The notes beneath the pieces were generated by a model. The model was not told the origin of the DNA. It worked only from the letters and a program-made list of their open reading frames with translations, and did no database searches. 7,358 nucleotides of DNA, taken from Planctomycetota bacterium. Its GTDB lineage: Bacteria > Planctomycetota > B129-G9. The translations under genes and the position numbers were made by a program. The stretch spans positions 1 to 7,358 of the forward strand of contig JAUWEX010000047.1 of the NCBI GenBank assembly GCA_030607235.1, in the 5' to 3' direction. Every line of letters begins with the position of its first letter. Within the stretch, counting starts at the first letter, position 1. This document shows positions 1 through 5,623 of this stretch, one piece after another.

Positions 1-12
1 CCAGTTAATTAT

Positions 13-22
13 ATGTTAACAT
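13..22. repeat. AT-rich palindrome ATGTTAACAT in the mtaB leader
   Basis: ATGTTAACAT is a perfect 10-base palindrome about 45 bases before the mtaB-like start. With the preceding bases it also forms a spaced inverted repeat, GTTAA at 4-8 and TTAAC at 16-20. It sits in the only non-coding sequence visible before the first gene. It could be an operator or a chance AT-rich palindrome. A related GTTAATTAAC palindrome lies before the second gene. No regulator is identified. Confidence 0.3.
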
Positions 23-67
23 CGCGTTTCGCCAACAGGGAGAATTCCTCTTATAGAAACCTGCCGG

Positions 68-1309
68 ATGAAACTTTTCAAAATAATCACCCTCGGCTGC
101 AAGGTGAATCAGTACGAAAGCGACTGGATGCGCGCCGTTTGCCTGCACGCGGGCTACACTCCCGCCGGCAAAAAAGAACGCGCCGACCTTATCGTGCTCA
201 ACTCCTGTGCGGTTACGTCCGTCGCCAGCGCGAAATCGCGCCGTGCGCTTCGGCAGGCCCTGAAATCCAACCACGAAGTAAAGGTCATCGCCACCGGCTG
301 CGCGGTCAAAGCCGCGCCACAGTCCTTCGCCGCGATCGACGACACAATCGTGCTCCTGCCAGAGTCCGGCAAGCAAGGTTTCCCCGCGCTCATCGGAGTC
401 GAGGTCCCTGACGGTCTATTCGCCGTGCAGACCCGCACGCGCGCGTTTCTCAAGATACAGGACGGCTGCAACCAGTACTGCGCCTACTGCATCGTCGCTC
501 ACATGCGGCCCAAACTCTGGAGCAAGCCCGCTAATGAGGCGCTGGCCGAGACAGAGCACTTCGTCGCGCTCGGCCACCGCGAAATAGTGCTGACCGGAGT
601 GCGACTGGGGCTTTACGATGGTGGCGGGGTGAATCTGGCGGGGTTGATCGAAATGCTTGCGACGCGCACGGCGGTCGCGCGGATACGCCTGAGTTCGATC
701 GAGATTATCGGGGTTACCGACGAGTTGCTCGCCGTAGCGCAGGGCCGAAAATTCTGCCGACACCTGCACGTTCCGCTGCAAAGCGGTGATGACGCAATCC
801 TCAAGGCGATGAACCGGCCCTACACCGCATCACAATTTCTTGAACGCATCGCCGCGATCCGGCACGCGCTCCCCGGAGTCGCGATAACGACCGACGTGAT
901 CGTGGGCTTCCCGGGCGAGACGGAAGAAAATTTCGAGAACACGCTGCACGTCTGCCGCGAAGCGGGCTTTTCAAAGATCCACATCTTCCCCTTCAGCCCG
1001 CGCACCGGCACGAAGGCCGCGGTGATGAAAAATCGCCCGGACGGCAGGGTCGTCGAGAAACGGCTGGAGAGGCTGCGGCTGCTCGAAGAGGAGATGGCCG
1101 CTCGGTTCAGGCAAAACCTCGTCGGCAAGGTCTCGGAGGTCCTCGTCGAAAAAAAAATCGACCGCCAGACAGGACTTCCGTGTGGTACAAGCCAGGAATA
1201 TGTTAAGATATATTTTGAGAGGGGCTGGCCGAAGGTCGGTGAGATCGTCGGGGCGAAAATTCTTCGCGCCAACGCGCTCAACGCCTTCGCCGAAATCGTT
1301 TCGGACTGA
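68..1309 (+). CDS. mtaB: MtaB-like tRNA methylthiotransferase (radical SAM)
   Basis: Predicted cytoplasmic radical-SAM enzyme of the methylthiotransferase family. MtaB converts t6A to ms2t6A at position 37 of ANN-decoding tRNAs. The N-terminal MTTase domain opens with TLGCKVNQYES (8-18), the signature that favours MtaB over MiaB or RimO. Its three cluster cysteines are C11, C47 and C78. The radical-SAM CxxxCxxC is C134, C138 and C141, followed by the barrel, with VPLQSGDD at 235-242 and TTDVIVGFPGET at 274-285. Residues from about 349 form a TRAM-like RNA-binding domain. The length of 413 residues is normal for the family. The loop after C141 reads IVAHMRP where most relatives have IIPYARG. 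The ATG at 68 begins just before the conserved motif, with no clear Shine-Dalgarno. It is the first gene of a likely operon, 41 bases before nrnA. Family assignment is firm; the exact tRNA substrate is inferred. Confidence 0.93.
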   Translation: MKLFKIITLGCKVNQYESDWMRAVCLHAGYTPAGKKERADLIVLNSCAVTSVASAKSRRALRQALKSNHEVKVIATGCAVKAAPQSFAAIDDTIVLLPESGKQGFPALIGVEVPDGLFAVQTRTRAFLKIQDGCNQYCAYCIVAHMRPKLWSKPANEALAETEHFVALGHREIVLTGVRLGLYDGGGVNLAGLIEMLATRTAVARIRLSSIEIIGVTDELLAVAQGRKFCRHLHVPLQSGDDAILKAMNRPYTASQFLERIAAIRHALPGVAITTDVIVGFPGETEENFENTLHVCREAGFSKIHIFPFSPRTGTKAAVMKNRPDGRVVEKRLERLRLLEEEMAARFRQNLVGKVSEVLVEKKIDRQTGLPCGTSQEYVKIYFERGWPKVGEIVGAKILRANALNAFAEIVSD

Positions 1310-1318
1310 ATTCGATAA

Positions 1319-1332
1319 TTGTTAATTAACAA
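1319..1332. repeat. Perfect palindrome TTGTTAATTAACAA between mtaB and nrnA
   Basis: TTGTTAATTAACAA is a perfect 14-base palindrome in the 41-base gap between the mtaB-like stop and the nrnA start. It shares the 8-mer GTTAATTA with the leader of mtaB (4-11). It has no loop, no G+C-rich stem and no T-run, so it does not look like a terminator. It may be a transcription-factor site or a chance AT-rich feature. Confidence 0.4.
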
Positions 1333-1350
1333 ACATCCTGCGAGACAAAT

Positions 1351-2325
1351 ATGGGAATTGAAAAAGAAATCTGGGCCGAGATCAAGGCCGCAAAGCGGAT
1401 TCTGATTACCGCGCACGAGCGCGTGGACGGCGACGGTATCGGCTCGGAACTCGCGCTGAGACAGATGGCGCTGGAGGCCGGAGTCGAGGTCGAAATCGTC
1501 AACGACGGCGAGGTTCCGGCGACGTATCGCTTCCTGCCGGGAGTCGAGACGGTGCGCGTGGCCGCCGGGGGACTCGAAAAACCGGTTGACCTGGTCGTTT
1601 CGCTCGACAGCGCAACCCGCCAGCGACTGCGCAGCGTAAACGACATTATCCAGCCCGAAGTCAGGATCGTCAACATTGACCATCACATCTCGAACACGAA
1701 TTTCGGCGACCTGAACTGGGTCGACGGCGAGGCGAGTTCGACGGGGGAGATGCTTTTCGCCTTTGCGCGCGCCAACGACCTGAACCTCTCGCCCGAAATC
1801 GCCACCTGCCTCTATGCCGCTATCATCACCGATACTGGCCGGTTCTGCTATTCAAACACACAGCCCAAAACGCACCGCGTAATCGCCGAACTGATCGAAG
1901 CGGGCGCGCGACCGTCGGAAATTTCGCGTAGAATATACCGCGAGGAGCGCCTGAACGTGCTCAACCTGAAGCGGCTCGCAACGGCGACGCTGGATTTCAG
2001 GCTCAACGGGGCGATAGCGTGGATGGACGTTACCGCGGATATGCACCGGCAGACCGAGACCGATTATCTGGATACGCAGGACTTCGTAGATATCCCGAAA
2101 TCGATCAAAGGCGCGAAGGTGGGGCTGCTGTTCCGCGAAATCGCCGGCGACGGGCGGATTCGCGTAAGTCTGCGCAGCGAGGGGCACGTGGACGTGAACA
2201 GGATCGCCGAAAAGTTCGGCGGCGGCGGGCACATACGGGCCGCGGGCTGCACCGTAGAGGGCACGCTGGCGGAGGCGCACGAAAAAGTGCTGGCGGAGGT
2301 TGTCAAAGCGATGGAGTCGCAATGA
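1351..2325 (+). CDS. nrnA: DHH/DHHA1 phosphoesterase, NrnA-like nanoRNase/pAp phosphatase
   Basis: Predicted cytoplasmic DHH-superfamily hydrolase. NrnA proteins degrade 2-4 nt RNA fragments to mononucleotides and often dephosphorylate pAp to AMP, using Mn2+. The DHH domain has H22 with DGDGIGS (26-32), SLDSA (84-88, metal-binding D86), the name-giving D110-H111-H112 and ITDTGRF (159-165, D161). The C-terminal DHHA1 domain ends with GGGGHIRAAG (290-299), the substrate-binding glycine loop. All expected metal ligands are present, and 324 residues is the usual family length. The motif after H22 is ERVDGD rather than the common xxPDGD. The start at 1351 leaves a short N-terminus before the first strand, as in relatives; no strong ribosome site is visible. 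It overlaps the next gene by four bases. RecJ is excluded by size. Separating NrnA from other small DHH phosphoesterases is inference. Confidence 0.92.
   Translation: MGIEKEIWAEIKAAKRILITAHERVDGDGIGSELALRQMALEAGVEVEIVNDGEVPATYRFLPGVETVRVAAGGLEKPVDLVVSLDSATRQRLRSVNDIIQPEVRIVNIDHHISNTNFGDLNWVDGEASSTGEMLFAFARANDLNLSPEIATCLYAAIITDTGRFCYSNTQPKTHRVIAELIEAGARPSEISRRIYREERLNVLNLKRLATATLDFRLNGAIAWMDVTADMHRQTETDYLDTQDFVDIPKSIKGAKVGLLFREIAGDGRIRVSLRSEGHVDVNRIAEKFGGGGHIRAAGCTVEGTLAEAHEKVLAEVVKAMESQ
2313..2316 (+). promoter_or_regulatory. Ribosome binding site for the uracil-DNA glycosylase
   Basis: GGAG lies inside the last codons of nrnA, five bases before the ATG at 2322. With the ATGA stop-start overlap it supports translational coupling. 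It also supports choosing this start over the in-frame upstream extension, which would overlap nrnA by about 300 bases. Confidence 0.65.
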
Positions 2326-3014
2326 AAGAAGCAGCAAAGAAAAAATACGCGGCGGCGGAACGCGCAAAGATGGAGCAGGCGTTCGGCGTAGACGGTCTTT
2401 ACGTAACAAAATCCGCCGACGGCGGGGCGGTGGACGATGCGAAAGAGGTTCTGGAGCGGATCGCGGAGGAGGTCCGCGCGTGCAAGAAATGCGTTTTGTA
2501 CGAAAAGGCTAACAAGGCCGTGCCCGGCGCGGGAAATCCGCGGGCCGAACTGGTATTCGTGGGCGAAGGCCCGGGCGCAGACGAGGACCGGCAGGGCATT
2601 CCGTTCGTCGGCAGGGCCGGCAAATTGCTGGACAAGATTATCGCGGCGATGGGGATGATGCGCGCGGAGGTTTTCATCGCCAACATCGTAAAGCATCGTC
2701 CGCCGGGCAACCGGATTCCGGCAAAGGAGGAGATCGCGGCGTGCCAGCCGTTTTTATGGGAGCAACTCGCCGCAATAGGTCCGAAGGTGATCTGCACGCT
2801 GGGCGCGCCCGCTTCGCAGACGCTTTTGGAGACCGAGGAGACCATCGGCAGACTTCGCGGCAAGTTTCACCGCCTGCCCGAAATCCCGGATATTATGGTG
2901 ATGCCGACGTACCATCCGGCGTACCTGCTGCGCAATCCGGCGGAGAAAAAAAAGGTGTGGGAGGACATGCAGAAGATACTGGAATTCCTCGGCAAGCCGC
3001 TGCCGAAGCGCTGA
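2322..3014 (+). CDS. Uracil-DNA glycosylase, family 4-like
   Basis: Predicted base-excision repair enzyme of 230 residues that removes uracil from DNA. The first ~50 residues are a charged Lys/Ala/Glu-rich extension. The catalytic domain follows: CKKC (C54, C57), GEGPGADED (81-89) with PFVGRAG (94-100), NIVKHRPPGNR (121-131), C141 in AACQPFL, and YHPAYLLR (197-204) as the DNA-binding HPA motif. Family-4 enzymes usually hold a 4Fe-4S cluster with CxxC, a Cys in the KCRPP segment and a Cys about 16 residues on. Here the KCRPP position is His (H125) while C141 is kept. C158 in VICTLG is another possible ligand. The start is set by the ATGA overlap with nrnA and by GGAG five bases upstream; M17 (2370) is a weaker alternative. 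Old annotations may call this a phage SPO1 DNA polymerase-related protein. Family assignment is firm; cluster chemistry is uncertain. Confidence 0.92.
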   Translation: MKEAAKKKYAAAERAKMEQAFGVDGLYVTKSADGGAVDDAKEVLERIAEEVRACKKCVLYEKANKAVPGAGNPRAELVFVGEGPGADEDRQGIPFVGRAGKLLDKIIAAMGMMRAEVFIANIVKHRPPGNRIPAKEEIAACQPFLWEQLAAIGPKVICTLGAPASQTLLETEETIGRLRGKFHRLPEIPDIMVMPTYHPAYLLRNPAEKKKVWEDMQKILEFLGKPLPKR

Positions 3015-3110
3015 CGAAAAACGCCGCACGCACGCTTTTAAGCAATTTGTAATCATTTGCACAATTAGGACTTGTGTTTGTTTTTCTGATTCAGGGAGTA
3101 GTTAGGAAAA

Positions 3111-3116
3111 AAGGAG
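3111..3116 (+). promoter_or_regulatory. Shine-Dalgarno site fixing a GTG start
   Basis: AAGGAG stands six bases before the GTG at 3123. An in-frame TAG at 3099-3101 lies just upstream with no ATG in between. The zinc-ribbon cysteines begin at residue 6, so GTG is the only reasonable start. This is the clearest ribosome site in the window. Confidence 0.8.
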
Positions 3117-3122
3117 TATCCA

Positions 3123-5492
3123 GTGACCGAGGCAACCTGTCCCAACTGCAAAAAGCAGTATAAAGTCGATTCGATCTATATCGGGCGACACGCGGAGTGC
3201 CCGCAATGCAAACACGTATTTGTTATTCCGGCGGCATCACACCAGAAGCCGGGGTTTTCGGGCAATCCTTACGCGAAGCCTTCTGATTTGCGCTCACCGC
3301 AGACTCAGCAATATCCCACGCAGGCTTATCCGTCTTCGCCTTCATCGTCGTCTTTTTACGCGGCGCCGAAAGCGAAAAACCGCGAGAAGGGCGGGGCGCG
3401 CGTACGCAGGCTGGTCTGCGCCTTGCTTTTGCTCGGGTGTGTCGCCGGTCTGGGGCTTCTGAATTCCGGCCTCGTGGCCGACACTTATTTGCATCTGACG
3501 GGAAATAGCGGTATCGAAACGGCAAAAATTTTTCCTGCGGACACGACCACGATATATTACAACATGCCCAGCATAAAAAAGGCAGGCTATGGGGCGAATA
3601 TCATTTACGAAAAACTCAAAGAAGTTCTCGACGACGACATCATCAGCGACAAAGACGTGTTTCGGGAAATCAGCAAGATGACCGAGGAGAAGATCGGTAA
3701 AACGGTAGAGAGCGTAGAAGATATGGATGAACTGGGGTTGTTGAACGCAGGGATTTCTGTCGGAATAATAAAAGACGGCGATACAAGCATAACGGTTGGA
3801 ATAACAACCAGCGACAAGGCTGACCTTCTTGCGGAAATGTCTTATAAAAAGACGAAGGAGGATTTTGAGCAATTGCTGATTGTCAAAGACCTCGACACGG
3901 CACTGGTCGAGACGACCATATCGCACCAAGACACCGAGATCAGAATTCTACGCATGGAAAACGACAATGCGAAGTCCATGCTGTATTATGTTTCCTGTGT
4001 CGTAGAAAATCACCATATCGAATACCAGGATTCTTTTGATGACGAGGAAGACGCAGTCCGGTTGATGAAAGATATGCTCGATTGCTGGAATGATGAGGGG
4101 GATTCTCTGGCCGAATTAGACGACTTCCAAAAGGCCGTCGAACGGCTTTCGTCGGACCGTCTTGCGTCCGTTTTTGTAAACCTGCCCTTAATCATCAAAC
4201 CCGACAAAGACAACGAAGACAGCGAGATGGCAAAACATCTCAAGAAATCGATCGGCTGCTTTTCGGCGGAATTCCTGATAAACGGCGACGGCATCAGTTT
4301 ATCCGCCCATTTGCGCCTGCCGGAAGATTCGATGTGGCGCGACTCATTTACCCCCGACAGATTCGAACCGGAGCGCTTCATGCCTGAGGACGGATTTCTG
4401 GGTTTCGAAGAGATGAATCTGGACATAGGCGGCGTGATAAAGATTATAAAAACCTGCATAGAGAGTAACAGCGCCGAAGGGAAAGCGAATTTCGAAAAGT
4501 TCAGAGAAGAATGTAAAAAGAATCTGAAGATTGATATCTGCACGGATTTGGAAGAGATGTTCACGGGTAAATTTTCTCACGCAACATATGATTATCCCGT
4601 CAGTCCGGATATCTCCATTAGTTCTATAGCGATATTTGAAGTGAAAGGGCCCGAAGAATTATGGGCATATAGCGATATCATCATCAAGCACGGAAAGACC
4701 AAAGGTACAATAATCAAGAAGATAAAAATCGAGGGCTACAACGCACTGGCGATACTGCTCAACCACAATCCGGGATTCTCGTCGCCCATCGGCCCCAGAG
4801 AAGCAAGAAGACCGGACGGCAGAGCAACGGTGTCGTATGCGCAATACGAGAGAGAAGGAGAGGACGATGAAGAAGACATCTCCGAATATGCAGGTATGAT
4901 CGTGTATGCGGTAATCGTCGATGACGCTCTGTTGCTTTCGTGTTCTCGGTCGCTGCTGAATAATGCCATCAAAGTTTACCAGGACAAAGAAGGCGCGGTA
5001 GCCCAGTGCAGCGATATAGCAAACAGGATCCCCGACGAATGCGTTTATTTCTCTCACATGAAAATAAGCGAAATTTATGATATAGGGGAACCGTTTTTCA
5101 AAAAAATTGCTCAAAACGATCCATACAGATACGAGGCCGGGGAGAGGGATCTCGGCGAGATATTTTCCATCGTTGGAAAAGTCGTTTCGCTATTCGAGTC
5201 CAGCACGGCCGAAGGCCAAATCGACGAATACGGATTTTCGTATGACATATGGATCGATTTCAAAGACAAACCAAGTCTCCTCTCCTACAAGGCAGCGGGG
5301 ACTTGCGCACTACTCGCAGGAGTCGCGGTGTTTCTCGCCGGCATAGTATGGCCGGGCAGGAAGAAAAAAATTCCGCGGCCCTCATCGATTCCCGGCACGC
5401 TTCCTTTCGGTACTCCTGACAAAATGGACACGGACGCGGCGTTTAGACCTTCGCCGCCGCCGCCACCGACGGGAACCAACGGCGCCGTTTAG
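3123..5492 (+). CDS. Two-pass membrane protein, N-terminal zinc ribbon, DUF3352-like
   Basis: I do not recognise a named function. Residues 6-29 form an MJ0042-like zinc ribbon (C6-x2-C9 ... C26-x2-C29). Residues 37-90 are a Pro/Gln/Ser/Tyr-rich linker. RVRR (93-96) precedes a hydrophobic helix at about 97-118. Residues ~119-721 are acidic and lack cysteine-pair or catalytic motifs I know. A second hydrophobic helix (~723-744) is followed by GRKKK and a Pro-rich tail with six consecutive prolines. By the positive-inside rule both ends are cytoplasmic and the large domain is outside the membrane. The domain begins with FPADTTTIYY (137-146), resembling the start of DUF3352 proteins. It seems to contain two diverged copies, about 137-400 and 425-720. 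It lies 108 bases after the glycosylase and 131 before the pilus gene, which has its own promoter. Its G+C is lower than the upstream genes. A sensor, scaffold or envelope-quality role is possible, but none is shown. Confidence 0.88.
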   Translation: MTEATCPNCKKQYKVDSIYIGRHAECPQCKHVFVIPAASHQKPGFSGNPYAKPSDLRSPQTQQYPTQAYPSSPSSSSFYAAPKAKNREKGGARVRRLVCALLLLGCVAGLGLLNSGLVADTYLHLTGNSGIETAKIFPADTTTIYYNMPSIKKAGYGANIIYEKLKEVLDDDIISDKDVFREISKMTEEKIGKTVESVEDMDELGLLNAGISVGIIKDGDTSITVGITTSDKADLLAEMSYKKTKEDFEQLLIVKDLDTALVETTISHQDTEIRILRMENDNAKSMLYYVSCVVENHHIEYQDSFDDEEDAVRLMKDMLDCWNDEGDSLAELDDFQKAVERLSSDRLASVFVNLPLIIKPDKDNEDSEMAKHLKKSIGCFSAEFLINGDGISLSAHLRLPEDSMWRDSFTPDRFEPERFMPEDGFLGFEEMNLDIGGVIKIIKTCIESNSAEGKANFEKFREECKKNLKIDICTDLEEMFTGKFSHATYDYPVSPDISISSIAIFEVKGPEELWAYSDIIIKHGKTKGTIIKKIKIEGYNALAILLNHNPGFSSPIGPREARRPDGRATVSYAQYEREGEDDEEDISEYAGMIVYAVIVDDALLLSCSRSLLNNAIKVYQDKEGAVAQCSDIANRIPDECVYFSHMKISEIYDIGEPFFKKIAQNDPYRYEAGERDLGEIFSIVGKVVSLFESSTAEGQIDEYGFSYDIWIDFKDKPSLLSYKAAGTCALLAGVAVFLAGIVWPGRKKKIPRPSSIPGTLPFGTPDKMDTDAAFRPSPPPPPTGTNGAV

Positions 5493-5506
5493 CGCCAAAT
5501 CGCGCT
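5491..5506 (+). terminator. Weak hairpin at the end of the zinc-ribbon gene
   Basis: AGCGC (5491-5495) pairs with GCGCT (5502-5506) across a six-base loop, overlapping the stop codon and followed by only TTTAG. The stem is five base pairs and the T-run is short, so a working intrinsic terminator is doubtful. It is listed because the next gene has its own promoter and some separation is expected here. Confidence 0.22.
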
Positions 5507-5535
5507 TTAGAAAGAGGTCGCACAGGAAATCACTG

Positions 5536-5563
5536 TTGACAGAAAGTTTTGTTTTGCTATATT
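5536..5563 (+). promoter_or_regulatory. Sigma-70 promoter with extended -10, upstream of pilM
   Basis: A perfect -35 box TTGACA (5536-5541) is separated by 16 bases from TATATT (5558-5563). TGC directly before the -10 gives an extended -10 element. Transcription would start near 5570, leaving a leader of about 54 bases to the ATG at 5624. A weak ribosome site GGGG (5613-5616) lies seven bases before that ATG. The 131-base gap holds nothing else convincing and no operator repeat around the promoter. It implies that the pilus genes are transcribed independently of the upstream gene. Confidence 0.75.
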
Positions 5564-5623
5564 TTGTGGTGGGAGAGGCACGCATACTCATCCATAACTT
5601 ATTTCCGCTCACGGGGTAGATTA

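Noticed and set aside
820..1686. 288-residue open frame on the - strand across mtaB and nrnA
   Set aside because: It is antisense to two clearly homologous + strand genes and spans the gap between them. Its translation shows no family motif, and long antisense frames are expected in G+C-rich coding DNA.
2019..2321. In-frame upstream extension of the uracil-DNA glycosylase
   Set aside because: It would overlap the conserved DHHA1 domain of nrnA by about 300 bases and adds an Arg/Gly-rich non-homologous sequence. The ATGA overlap with GGAG before it is a far better start.
3015..3060. Terminator after the uracil-DNA glycosylase
   Set aside because: AAGCG and CGCTT could pair, but the loop would exceed 20 bases and no proper T-run follows, so no intrinsic terminator is called.
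3057..3091. Possible promoter with TTGCAC as -35 before the zinc-ribbon gene
   Set aside because: No acceptable -10 hexamer is found 16-18 bases downstream; the sequence there is a T-run. A promoter for this gene may exist but cannot be pointed to.
5449..5472. CCG-rich low-complexity stretch
   Set aside because: It simply encodes the Pro-rich cytoplasmic tail and is not a repeat array.
5478..5489. Perfect palindrome AACGGCGCCGTT at the end of the zinc-ribbon gene
   Set aside because: It lies within codons, has no loop and is not repeated elsewhere in the window. A chance G+C palindrome is the simplest reading.
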